From NCBI GenBank assembly GCA_039649115.1, contig JBBWZQ010000276.1, positions 1-30,263 on the forward strand: a stretch of 30,263 nucleotides of DNA. Direction: 5' to 3'. The translations under genes were made by a program, and so were the position numbers. Positions 1 through 7,500 of the stretch are shown one piece after another; the first letter of the stretch is position 1, and the number at the start of each line of letters is the position of its first letter. Below the pieces are notes generated by a model. That model ran no database searches and was not told where the DNA came from. It saw only the letters and a program-made list of their open reading frames with translations. This DNA comes from DATEJJ01 sp039649115 (GTDB lineage: Bacteria; Actinomycetota; Actinomycetes; Mycobacteriales; Micromonosporaceae).

Positions 1-161
1 GAGTTGGCGATCTGGCCGACCTGGACGTTGAGCGCCGCCGCGGCGGCCACCGCGGTGTGCACCGCGTCGGGGAGCATGCGTACCAAGCTGTGCGCGCCGC
101 TGCCGTCGTGGGCGTCCGCGGCATCCAGTGCGTCCTGCACCGCTGTCACATTCGGATGCAT
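1..161 (-). CDS. YbaK/EbsC-like aminoacyl-tRNA deacylase, N-terminal part (cut by window edge)
   Basis: Only the first 53 codons are present; the gene runs off the left edge. It starts MHPNVTAVQDALDAADA and continues with a histidine and arginine-methionine segment, then an Ala-rich helix ending LNVQVGQIAN. This resembles the start of YbaK/EbsC-family proteins, which hydrolyse mischarged aminoacyl-tRNA (for example Cys-tRNA-Pro); in that family a phrase like 'GV.VGQI..SLVF' precedes the active region. The start ATG at 161 is preceded on the minus strand by GGAGGATAGGGACC, which contains a usable ribosome binding site. It is transcribed away from the SOS operon, so 162-731 is a divergent control region. 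The catalytic part is not visible, so the family call rests on a short stretch. Confidence 0.6.
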   Translation of the reverse strand, partial: MHPNVTAVQDALDAADAHDGSGAHSLVRMLPDAVHTAVAAAAALNVQVGQIAN

Positions 162-331
162 GGTCCCTATCCTCCGTCACCGGGTTGCGCCGTCACCAGC
201 GGTACGTCTCCTCGGGCGCGGCGGTCGCCACCGGCCCCGCCAGCCCCACGCACACGGGATCCGGTCCTGGTAACGGGCTGGGGGATATTCGATCCTTACA
301 TTCGGCAAGTGACGGCCAGAACGTTGCGGTC

Positions 332-354
332 TTGTCGTACCCAGGGTTTACTCT
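332..354 (+). promoter_or_regulatory. PafBC/RecA-independent DNA-damage promoter element (candidate)
   Basis: TTGTCG begins at 332, and TACTCT lies at 349-354, exactly 8 bases after the 9-base block 332-340. This has the layout of the mycobacterial RecA-independent damage promoter, TTGTCRGTG-N8-TAnnnT, recognised by PafBC. The first six bases of the 5' block match; its last three (TAC rather than GTG) do not. TACTCT also serves as a reasonable -10 hexamer with a start site near 361. It sits just upstream of the LexA box, so both damage pathways could act on the same promoter. Confidence 0.45.
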
Positions 355-362
355 ATTGGTGT

Positions 363-378
363 TCGAACTACTGTTCGA
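363..378. promoter_or_regulatory. LexA (SOS) box
   Basis: TCGAAC at 363-368, four spacer bases, then GTTCGA at 373-378: an exact match to the actinobacterial LexA consensus TCGAAC-N4-GTTCGA, extended to perfect GTTCGAAC arms (361-368 and 373-380). It lies directly downstream of the probable -10 hexamer at 349-354, where LexA would block RNA polymerase. The next gene on the plus strand begins the HEPN - ImuA' - ImuB - DnaE2 series, which is SOS-controlled in other actinobacteria. Confidence 0.9.
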
Positions 379-379
379 A

Positions 380-396
380 CGCTCCCGGGGGGAGCG
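380..396 (+). other. GC-rich hairpin at the start of the SOS operon leader
   Basis: CGCTCCC at 380-386 and GGGAGCG at 390-396 form a 7-bp perfect stem with a 3-base loop immediately after the LexA box. No T-run follows, so it is not a typical terminator. It would sit near the 5' end of the transcript and might protect the long leader. Confidence 0.4.
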
Positions 397-731
397 ATTC
401 GCGGCGCGACTCCCGGGGCGACGGTCGTGGCCGGCCAGCGACGGTTTTTGGCGGGCAGGCGGGGCCGTCATGGAGCCTGGACATTCGCGGGTTCAGGCTC
501 CTGGCGAGGCGCTCGCCCACCTCTCCCGACCCCCGGGCGGTGGGCGAGAGCCGAGCCAGCCGGGCGTGGCGTGGGGAAGCTCCAGGCCCGGTCAGCGGGG
601 GTTCCGGGTCGCGTGAAGCAGTCGCGCGAGCCGGAGCCTTCGCCCACCCGGTCGTGCTGTGCCTTCCCTCCGCAGCATGCAGACCCACAGTGCACCGCAG
701 ACCACGTGCACCGTTGACTCGGAGGAACAGC

Positions 732-1229
732 ATGCGACCGACTCTCGTGGCGCCGCCACCCAGCGCGCCGACCCAGGCCACCCGCGGCGGATCTCTGTCC
801 GCCCCCACCGTACCGGCCCATGCGCTGCCCCACCGGACCCCGGCCGAGCTGCTCACCCTGGCTCGTCGGGGACTGGCGGAGGCGCAGGAGCAGCGCGGCG
901 ACGGGCTGCGGTACGCCACGGCACACCTGGCCGCGCTGCGTGCCGCGGCCGCGGTGCTCGCCGCGCGGGCCCGTCCCGCCCCCGGCCGGCGCGGCAAGCT
1001 CACCAGCGTGTGGGTCCTGCTCATCCTGGTCGCCCCCGAGCTGAGCGAGTGGGCGGGGTTCTTCGCGACAAGCGCGTCGAAGCGGGCGGCGGCCGAGGCC
1101 GGCATTCCCCGTGTCGTCAGCGGGCGGGAGGCTGACGACCTGGTGCGTGCGGCCGAATCATTCGTCGGGGTCGTCGAACTGGCGCTGGGACTGTCCCGTC
1201 CGTCGCTGCTCGACGAGCTCGTCGCCTGA
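732..1229 (+). CDS. SAV_6107-family HEPN-domain protein, first gene of the SOS mutasome operon
   Basis: A 165-residue soluble protein with an unstructured N-terminus (1-35) followed by a helical domain. The segment 'RYATAHLAALRAAAAVLAAR' near residues 60-79 and the C-terminal 'ELSEWAGFF' region resemble the actinobacterial SAV_6107 HEPN family. HEPN domains often act as RNases or RNA-binding modules using an R-x4-6-H motif; R60 and H65 here fit R-x4-H, though whether it is the catalytic motif is my inference. The start ATG at 732 follows GGAGGA at 721-726 (standard spacing); upstream in-frame sequence is not protein-like. It is the first gene behind the LexA box and is followed after 20 bases by the ImuA'-like gene, so it is probably damage-inducible. 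Its role in lesion bypass is unknown to me. Confidence 0.8.
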   Translation: MRPTLVAPPPSAPTQATRGGSLSAPTVPAHALPHRTPAELLTLARRGLAEAQEQRGDGLRYATAHLAALRAAAAVLAARARPAPGRRGKLTSVWVLLILVAPELSEWAGFFATSASKRAAAEAGIPRVVSGREADDLVRAAESFVGVVELALGLSRPSLLDELVA

Positions 1230-1249
1230 CCGACGAGAAACGTGCGACC

Positions 1250-2014
1250 GTGGCCGGCCTCGCCGCGCTACGCGCGCCCACCCGGCGCTCGGCACTGCCC
1301 GCGACCGCGCTGGTGCGCAGCATCGGCCTGTCCGGACTGGTGCGGCCGGCCAGCGAGCATGCCGCCGAGGCGGCGGGGAGTGCCGTCGAGCGCATGCTGC
1401 CGGTGCTCCCCGAACTGCGGCGGCTGCTCCCGGGTGGAGGGATGCGCCGCGGCACCACGGTCGCCGTGCGCCACGGTGGTGCGCCGGGAGGTGTCTCCGT
1501 GCTGCTGACACTGCTCGCCGCCGCGTCCGCCGCCGGTTCCTGGTGCGCGGTGATCGGGCTGCCCGACCTCGGCGCGGTCGCGGCCGCGGAGAGCGGGATC
1601 GCCCTGGACCGGTTCGCGCTGGTGCCCCACCCCGGGCCGGAGTGGCCGTCCGTGGCGGCCGCCCTGCTGGACGGGCTCGACGTGGTGGTCGCCGCCGCAC
1701 CCGGGCCGGTCGCCGCCTCGGTGGCCGGCCGGCTCGCCGCCCGCGCCCGGCAGCGGGGCAGCGTGCTCATCCCGTACGGGCCGTGGAGCGGTGCCGACGT
1801 GACGCTCGAACCGGTCGCCGGCTCCTGGCTCGGCCTCGGGCAGGGGCACGGCCGGCTGGCCCGCCGCGAGCTGGTCATCGCGTCACACGGCCGGGGCGCC
1901 GCCGCCCGGCCCCGCCAGGTGACCGTCTGGCTGCCGGTCAACTCCACCCACCCGGTTCCGATCGAGCTGGCCACCCCGCGGTTCGACCCGCTCCCCGAGG
2001 CGGTGGCGGGGTGA
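1250..2014 (+). CDS. ImuA'-like RecA-fold accessory protein of the translesion mutasome
   Basis: 254 residues from a GTG start, followed by ImuB with a 4-base overlap (GTGA, 2011-2014), so the two are likely translationally coupled. Position, size and a RecA-like core identify it as the actinobacterial counterpart of ImuA'. In the family, ImuA' has no polymerase activity and works with ImuB and DnaE2 in damage-induced mutagenesis. The core segment TTVAVRHGGAPGGVSVLL (about residues 69-86) lies where RecA proteins have the ATP-binding P-loop, but it lacks the GKT/S triplet, so ATP binding is doubtful. The remaining pattern (WCAVIGLPDLGAVAAAESGI, then VVVAAAPGP) matches the RecA-like beta-sheet order. 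The weak ribosome binding site (GACGAGAAA) makes the start slightly uncertain; no better in-frame start is obvious. Confidence 0.75.
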   Translation: MAGLAALRAPTRRSALPATALVRSIGLSGLVRPASEHAAEAAGSAVERMLPVLPELRRLLPGGGMRRGTTVAVRHGGAPGGVSVLLTLLAAASAAGSWCAVIGLPDLGAVAAAESGIALDRFALVPHPGPEWPSVAAALLDGLDVVVAAAPGPVAASVAGRLAARARQRGSVLIPYGPWSGADVTLEPVAGSWLGLGQGHGRLARRELVIASHGRGAAARPRQVTVWLPVNSTHPVPIELATPRFDPLPEAVAG

Positions 2015-3561
2015 GTGGCCGCACGCTGTACGTCTGGTGTCCGGACTGGCCGGTGGTCGCGGCCGAGATCGTCGACGGGGTACCCGCGCACGCGCCGGTG
2101 GCGGTACTCGCGGCCAACCGGGTGGTCGCCTGCTCGCAGGCGGCCCGCGGCGAGGGGATCCGCCGCGGGCTGCGCCGGCGGGACGCGCAGAGCCGCTGCC
2201 CCCACGTGATCGTGGTCGACCACGACCCGGGCCGCGACGCCCGGGCCTTCGAGCCGGTGGTGTCCGCCGTCGAGCAGCTCGCCCCCGGTGTCGAGGTGGT
2301 CCGGCCGGGGGCCTGTGCGCTGGCCGCACGGGGACCGGCGCGCTATTTCGGTTCCGAGGAGGCGGCCGCCGAGCGGATCGTCGAGCAGGTGGCTCAGGCG
2401 TGTGCGGTGGAGGCACAGGTCGGCATCGCGGACGGGGTGTTCGCGGCCGGCCTGGCCGCGCGCACCGGCCAGCTCGTACCGGTGGGGGACACCGCCGCCT
2501 TCCTCGCCGACCTCGACATCTCCAGAGTGGACAGACCCGACCTGGTGGACCTGCTGCGCCGGCTCGGTGTCGATACCCTCGGGCAGTTCGCGGCGCTGCC
2601 CGCCGCGGACGTCCTGGCCCGGTTCGGCCTGGACGCGGCGCTGGCCCACCGGCTCGCGGGCGGTCGCGACGAGCGCCCGCTCGCGGCCCGGCAGCCACCG
2701 GCCGACCTCGACGTGTCCCAGGACTTCGACGACCCCCTGGAGCGGATCGACACGGCCGCCTTCGCCGCCCGGCATCTGGCACAGCGCCTGCACGAGCGGC
2801 TCGCCGGCCACGGGCTGGCCTGCACCCGCCTGGGCATCACCGCGGTCACCGAGCACGGCGAGGAGTTGCACCGCACCTGGCGCCACGACGGCCTGCTGTC
2901 CGTGGCCGCCATCGCCGACCGGCTGCGCTGGCAGCTGGACGGCTGGCTGTCCGGCACGAACTCGGCCGGAGTCAGGCCATCCAGCGGGATCCGGCGGCTG
3001 ATCCTCGTGCCCGACGGGATGCTCGCGCACGCCGGGCTGCAGCTCGGGCTGTGGGGCGACGTGGGGGTCGAGCGCGACCGGGCACACCGGGCGCTGGCCC
3101 GGGTGCAGGGCATGCTCGGCCCGGAGGCGGTGGTCACGGCGGTACTCGGGGGTGGGCGCGACCCGGACCACCAGGTCACCCTGGTGCCCTGGGGTGACGA
3201 ACGGGTTCCCACCCGTTCTCCTGGCGAGCCGCCCTGGCCGGGCCGGCTGGGCGCGCCGGCGCCGGCCACGGTACCGGCCGAGCCGCTGCCCGCCGTGGTG
3301 CTGGACGAGACCGGCGAGCCGGTCGGGGTGACCAGCCGGCTGCTGGTCACCGCGGCACCCGCCTGGCTGCTGGCCGCACCGGACACCGGCGCGCCGGCCC
3401 GGATCGTCGCCTGGGCCGGGCCGTGGCCGGTCGACGAGCGCTGGTGGGCGCCTGCCGAGGCGAGCCGGCGGGTCCGGTTCCAGGTCTGCCTCGCGGACGG
3501 CCGGGCCATGCTGCTCACCCTGGCCGGCGGCTACTGGTGGATGACGGCGCGCTACGACTGA
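2011..3561 (+). CDS. imuB: ImuB, catalytically inactive Y-family polymerase homologue
   Basis: 516 residues from GTG 2011, overlapping the upstream gene by 4 bases. It has the Y-family architecture (palm/fingers, then a helix-hairpin-helix thumb near 'VDLLRRLGVDTLGQFAALP', then little finger) but lacks the acidic residues of an active polymerase: the N-terminus reads LYVWCPDWPVVAAE where active enzymes have DMDAFYASVE, and VRPGACALAARG stands where SLDEAFLD would be. Q344-L-G-L-W-G349 matches the beta-clamp-binding motif known from mycobacterial ImuB (QLPLWG). In the known system ImuB docks DnaE2 and ImuA' on the clamp. The C-terminal 120 residues are Pro/Ala-rich with a compact Trp-rich end (residues about 470-516). 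Twelve bases separate it from dnaE2. Regulation is through the LexA box at 363. Confidence 0.9.
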   Translation: MSGRTLYVWCPDWPVVAAEIVDGVPAHAPVAVLAANRVVACSQAARGEGIRRGLRRRDAQSRCPHVIVVDHDPGRDARAFEPVVSAVEQLAPGVEVVRPGACALAARGPARYFGSEEAAAERIVEQVAQACAVEAQVGIADGVFAAGLAARTGQLVPVGDTAAFLADLDISRVDRPDLVDLLRRLGVDTLGQFAALPAADVLARFGLDAALAHRLAGGRDERPLAARQPPADLDVSQDFDDPLERIDTAAFAARHLAQRLHERLAGHGLACTRLGITAVTEHGEELHRTWRHDGLLSVAAIADRLRWQLDGWLSGTNSAGVRPSSGIRRLILVPDGMLAHAGLQLGLWGDVGVERDRAHRALARVQGMLGPEAVVTAVLGGGRDPDHQVTLVPWGDERVPTRSPGEPPWPGRLGAPAPATVPAEPLPAVVLDETGEPVGVTSRLLVTAAPAWLLAAPDTGAPARIVAWAGPWPVDERWWAPAEASRRVRFQVCLADGRAMLLTLAGGYWWMTARYD

Positions 3562-3573
3562 AGGTGGGACGCG

Positions 3574-6500
3574 ATGGAGTGGAACAGCTCGAAGAACCTG
3601 CCGTGGTCGGAGTTCGAGCGGCGCCTTTCCGGCCGCGAGCCGATCGTGGTCGACCCGGTCACCACCGAGTACGGGGACGGCAGCGACACCCCCGCCTGGA
3701 CCCGCAAGCGCCCGCGCTACGAGGCTCCCGCGCTGGTACCGGAGCCGTCCACAGTGGACTACGTGGAACTGCACTGCCACACCAACTTCAGCTTCCTGGA
3801 CGGCGCGAGCCAGCCGGAGGAGCTGGCCGAGGAGGCGTACCGGCTGGGCCTGTCCGGGCTGGCGGTCACCGACCACGACGGCTTCTACGGCGTGGTGCGC
3901 TTCTCCGCCGCGGCCCGGGAGAACACGCTACCGACGATCTTCGGCGCGGAGCTGTCGCTGGAGCTGCCCGGACCCCGCACATCCGCCATACGCACCGGCG
4001 AACCCGATCCAATGGGCCGGCACCTGCTGGCGCTCGCGCGCGGGCCGCGCGGGTACGCCCAGCTTTCCCGCGTCATCTCCGTCGCCCAGCTGGCGGGCGG
4101 CGAGAAGGGGCGCCCGGTCTATGACCTGGAACGGGTCGCCGATGACCTGAAGGGTCACGTGCTGGTGCTGACCGGTTGCCGCAAGGGCCACGTACCGGCG
4201 GCTCTCGCCTCGGGTGGGCGCGCCGCGGCAGCGGCCGAGCTGGACCGGCTGGTGGCGCTGTTCGGGGTGGACTCCGTGGCGGTCGAGCTGACCCAGTACG
4301 GGCACCCGGAGGACGACGAGCGCTGCGACGCGCTCGCCGAACTGGCCCACGCCAAGGGCCTGCCCACCGTGGCCACCGGCAACGTGCACTACGCGAAGCC
4401 GGGTGGGTACCGGCTGGCGACGGCGCTGGCCGCGATCCGGGCCCGCCGGTCCCTGGACGAGATCGACGGCTGGCTGCCCGCGGGCGCGGTGTCGCACCTG
4501 CGCAGCGGTGCGGAGATGGCGGCCCGGTTCGCCAGGTACCCGGGTGCCGTGGCCCGGGCCGCGGCCTTCGGCGCCGAGCTCGCCTTCGACCTGGACCTGG
4601 TGGCGCCGCAGTTGCCCGCGTGCCGAGTCGGCGAGGGGCACACCGAGATGAGCTGGCTGCGGCACCTCACCGAGGAGGGCGCGAAGCGGCGCTACGGACC
4701 GCGCGCCAGGCGCCCCAAGGCATACCGGCAGATCGACCACGAGCTCAAAATGATCGAGGAGCTCGGCTTCCCCGGATACTTCCTGATCGTCCACGACATC
4801 GTGCAGTTCTGCCAGGAGAAGAACATCTACTGCCAGGGCCGGGGCTCCGCGGCCAACTCCGCGGTCTGCTACGCGCTGGGCATCACCAACGTCGACTCGG
4901 TGCGCTGGAACCTGCTGTTCGAGCGGTTCCTCGCCCCGGAGCGCGACGGCCTGCCCGACATCGACCTCGACATCGAGTCCGACGAGCGGGAGAAGGCGAT
5001 CCAGCACGTCTACGAAAGATATGGCCGGCACCACACCGCCCAGGTCGCCAACGTCATCTCGTACCGGCCCCGCTCGGCGGTGCGGGACATCGCCCGGGCA
5101 TTCGGCTTCTCGCCCGGGCAACAGGACGCCTGGAGCAAGCAGATCGACCGGTGGGGGAGCGTGGCCAGCAGCGACGAGGACATCCCGAGCCAGGTCGTCG
5201 AGTACGCGAACCGGCTGCAGACCTTCCCCCGGCACCTGGGCATCCACTCGGGTGGCATGGTCATCTGCGACCGGCCGGTGATCGAGGTGTGCCCGGTCGA
5301 GTGGGCGCGGATGAAGAACCGCACGGTCCTGCAGTGGGACAAGGACGACTGCGCCGATGTCGGCCTGGTCAAGTTCGACCTGCTCGGGTTGGGCATGCTG
5401 TCCGCGCTGCACTACGCGTTCGACATGATCGAGTCGGAGCTGGACCTGTCCACCATGCCGCTGAAAGACCCCGAGGTCTACGAGATGCTGTGCCAGGCCG
5501 ACTCGATCGGCGTGTTCCAGGTGGAGAGCCGGGCACAGATGGCCACCCTGCCCCGGCTGAAGCCACGCAAGTTCTACGACCTCGTCGTCGAGGTCGCACT
5601 GATCCGGCCGGGTCCGATCCAGGGCGGCTCGGTGCATCCGTACATCCGGCGCAAGGCAGAGAAGGAACCGGTCACCTACCCGCACAAGCTGATGGAGAAA
5701 GCACTGCGGAAAACGCTGGGCATCCCGCTGTTCCAGGAGCAGCTCATGCAGTTGGCGATCGACGTGGCCGGGTTCGACGCCAACGAGGCCGACCAACTGC
5801 GCCGGGCGATGAGCGCCAAGCGGTCCATGGAGCGGATGAACAAGCTGCGCGAACGGCTCTACGAGGGCATGGCGCGCAACGGCATCACCGGCGCGGTGGC
5901 CGACGACATCTACCTCAAGCTCTCCTCGTTCGCCAACTTCGGCTTCCCCGAGAGCCACGCGATGAGCTTCGCGTACCTGGTCTTCGCGAGCGCCTGGCTC
6001 AAGCGGTACCACCCGGCGGCGTTCTGCGCGGCGCTGCTGGCCGCCCAGCCGATGGGCTTCTACTCCACCCAGACCCTGGTCGACGACGCGCGCCGGCACG
6101 GCGTGGAGGTGCGCCGCCCGGACGTCAACGCGAGTCGTGCCAAGGCCAACCTCGAGGTGAGCCCGGGCGACCGGCCGTGCGCGGGAAAGGAGGAGCCGTC
6201 GACGGACTGGGGCAGCGGCGGCCCAGCGGTACGGCTGGGACTGGACTGTGTGCGTACCCTCGGCGAAGCGGTGGCCGAGCGGGTCGTGGCGGAACGGGAG
6301 CGCGGTGGCCCGTACCGCGACATCGTGGATGTGGCCCGGCGGGCGGCGCTGACCGCCGCGCACGTGGAGGCCCTGGCCACCGCGGACGCCTTCGCCTGCT
6401 TCGGTCTCGACCGGCGGGAGGCGCTGTGGGCCGCGGGTGCGGCGGCGCAGGAGCGCGAGGACCGGCTGCCGGGCACCGCGACCGGGATCGTGGCACCGCC

Positions 6501-6924
6501 GCTGCCCGGCATGGACGCGGTCGACCGGCTGGTCGCCGACGTGTGGGCCACCGGCCTGTCCCCGGAGACGCACCCGGCGCAGTTCGCGAGGGAGCACCTG
6601 ACCAGCCTCGGTGCGTTGCCGATCGAGGCGCTGCGCCGGGTCGAGGACAAGCGGCGGGTGCTGGTCGGCGGGATCGTCACCCACCGGCAGCGCCCGGCGA
6701 CCGCGGGCGGGATCACGTTCATCAACCTGGAGGACGAGACGGGGCTGCTCAACGTGGTCTGCTCGCCGGGCCTCTGGTACCGGTACCGCAAGGTGGCCAG
6801 GACCAGCCCGGCGCTGCTGGTGCGCGGCCGGCTGGAGAAGGCGGAGGGCGTGATCAACCTCAACGCCGATCAGCTCAGCCCGCTGACCGTGCCGGTACGC
6901 TCACCGTCCCGCGACTTCCGATGA
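3574..6924 (+). CDS. dnaE2: Error-prone DNA polymerase DnaE2 (C-family)
   Basis: 1116 residues, close to the usual DnaE2 length. Start ATG 3574 follows AAGGTGGGACGCG. Domains in order: a short N-terminal extension (1-62), PHP domain (from about 63; YVELHCHTNFSF with H67/H69 and AVTDHDGFYGVVRF), palm with the catalytic acids in PDIDLDIE (D462, D464) and D602 in KFDLLGLGML, fingers, helix-hairpin-helix region (TGAVADDIYLKLSSFANFGFPESHA), and a C-terminal OB fold (RVLVGGIVTHRQRP...ITFINLEDETGLLNVV). DnaE2 performs mutagenic lesion bypass with ImuA' and ImuB after DNA damage. It is the last gene of the SOS operon; the next gene is convergent, 37 bases away, and I see no clear terminator between them. 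All key residues are present. Confidence 0.97.
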   Translation: MEWNSSKNLPWSEFERRLSGREPIVVDPVTTEYGDGSDTPAWTRKRPRYEAPALVPEPSTVDYVELHCHTNFSFLDGASQPEELAEEAYRLGLSGLAVTDHDGFYGVVRFSAAARENTLPTIFGAELSLELPGPRTSAIRTGEPDPMGRHLLALARGPRGYAQLSRVISVAQLAGGEKGRPVYDLERVADDLKGHVLVLTGCRKGHVPAALASGGRAAAAAELDRLVALFGVDSVAVELTQYGHPEDDERCDALAELAHAKGLPTVATGNVHYAKPGGYRLATALAAIRARRSLDEIDGWLPAGAVSHLRSGAEMAARFARYPGAVARAAAFGAELAFDLDLVAPQLPACRVGEGHTEMSWLRHLTEEGAKRRYGPRARRPKAYRQIDHELKMIEELGFPGYFLIVHDIVQFCQEKNIYCQGRGSAANSAVCYALGITNVDSVRWNLLFERFLAPERDGLPDIDLDIESDEREKAIQHVYERYGRHHTAQVANVISYRPRSAVRDIARAFGFSPGQQDAWSKQIDRWGSVASSDEDIPSQVVEYANRLQTFPRHLGIHSGGMVICDRPVIEVCPVEWARMKNRTVLQWDKDDCADVGLVKFDLLGLGMLSALHYAFDMIESELDLSTMPLKDPEVYEMLCQADSIGVFQVESRAQMATLPRLKPRKFYDLVVEVALIRPGPIQGGSVHPYIRRKAEKEPVTYPHKLMEKALRKTLGIPLFQEQLMQLAIDVAGFDANEADQLRRAMSAKRSMERMNKLRERLYEGMARNGITGAVADDIYLKLSSFANFGFPESHAMSFAYLVFASAWLKRYHPAAFCAALLAAQPMGFYSTQTLVDDARRHGVEVRRPDVNASRAKANLEVSPGDRPCAGKEEPSTDWGSGGPAVRLGLDCVRTLGEAVAERVVAERERGGPYRDIVDVARRAALTAAHVEALATADAFACFGLDRREALWAAGAAAQEREDRLPGTATGIVAPPLPGMDAVDRLVADVWATGLSPETHPAQFAREHLTSLGALPIEALRRVEDKRRVLVGGIVTHRQRPATAGGITFINLEDETGLLNVVCSPGLWYRYRKVARTSPALLVRGRLEKAEGVINLNADQLSPLTVPVRSPSRDFR

Positions 6925-6961
6925 CCCGACTCGGCGCGGGTTCGGCAGCGCGGGACGCAGG

Positions 6962-7492
6962 TCATTCGGCGTCCGCCGTCCGGTCCAGGGCCGGCAGGTA
7001 GGTCCGATACGGACCCACGTCGACGCGGTACCGGCGCGCCAGTACCTCCCCCACCTGCGCGACGTGCGTCAGGTCGTGCGCCACCCACGTCGCCAGCACC
7101 TGCCCGAGCGTGACCTCCCCCAGGTCGGGATGTAGACCACGCCGGTCGACGTCGTCCGCCGTGAGGTCCAGCGACGACAACTCGTCGAGGCTGGCCTGCC
7201 GGGCGGCCTGGAACCGGGCCAGCAGAGCGGCGGCCGGCTCGCGGTCCCGGCCCAGCATCGCCTGCCGGTCGAAGGACTCGAACGCCCGGCCGGTGCCGTG
7301 CCGCAGGATCATGCGGGTACGCGGCAGCCAGTTGGCCGCCTCACCCTCGATCAGGTGCCCCACGATGTCGTACGCGCTCCACGTGCCCGGGCCGTCGTCG
7401 CGGTACAGCCACTCGGGCGGCAACCCGGCCAGCAGCGTGTCCACCACTTTCGGTGTCCGGGCGAGCATCGAGGTGGCCTCGGGCAACTCCAT
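6962..7492 (-). CDS. DinB/DUF664-family putative metal-dependent protein
   Basis: 176 residues with the four-helix DinB/YfiT fold signature: an N-terminal helix, WSAYDIVGHLIEGE with H46, and HDLTHVAQVGEVLARRY with H139 and H143. These three histidines are the usual divalent-metal ligands. Family members include mycothiol- or bacillithiol-dependent S-transferases and hydrolases; the substrate cannot be told here. Start ATG 7492 has AGGAGC on the minus strand 6 bases upstream, and that site overlaps the stop of the upstream MarR-GNAT gene (8-base gap), so both are probably one transcript under the palindromic operator at 8383-8408. Despite the family name it is unrelated to DNA polymerase IV (dinB) at 10477. 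Confidence 0.85.
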   Translation of the reverse strand: MELPEATSMLARTPKVVDTLLAGLPPEWLYRDDGPGTWSAYDIVGHLIEGEAANWLPRTRMILRHGTGRAFESFDRQAMLGRDREPAAALLARFQAARQASLDELSSLDLTADDVDRRGLHPDLGEVTLGQVLATWVAHDLTHVAQVGEVLARRYRVDVGPYRTYLPALDRTADAE

Positions 7493-7500
7493 CGCGGCTC

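Larger units (their letters stand above)
162..731. other. Divergent intergenic region with the SOS operon promoter and a long leader
   Basis: These 570 bases separate the YbaK-like gene from the SOS operon. Reading frames here translate into Arg/Pro/Gly-rich strings with no protein-like pattern, so I call no gene. About 280-365 is less GC-rich than its surroundings and holds the promoter elements listed separately. From about 380 to 731 lies an apparent untranslated leader of roughly 350 nt with a GC-rich hairpin at its start and an 8-bp direct repeat GTGCACCG near 690-714. Nothing else is recognisable. Confidence 0.6.

Noticed and set aside
1117..3876. A 919-residue open frame on the minus strand opposite imuB
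   Set aside because: High GC leaves long antisense frames open; the sequence is Arg/Gly/His-rich without any motif, while the plus strand encodes ImuA', ImuB and the start of DnaE2.
3928..6684. A 918-residue open frame on the minus strand opposite dnaE2
   Set aside because: It is a mirror of the dnaE2 codon bias and has no recognisable domain.
6925..6961. Terminator between dnaE2 and the DinB/DUF664 gene
   Set aside because: Only a weak CCCG/CGGG pairing is present, with no T-run.
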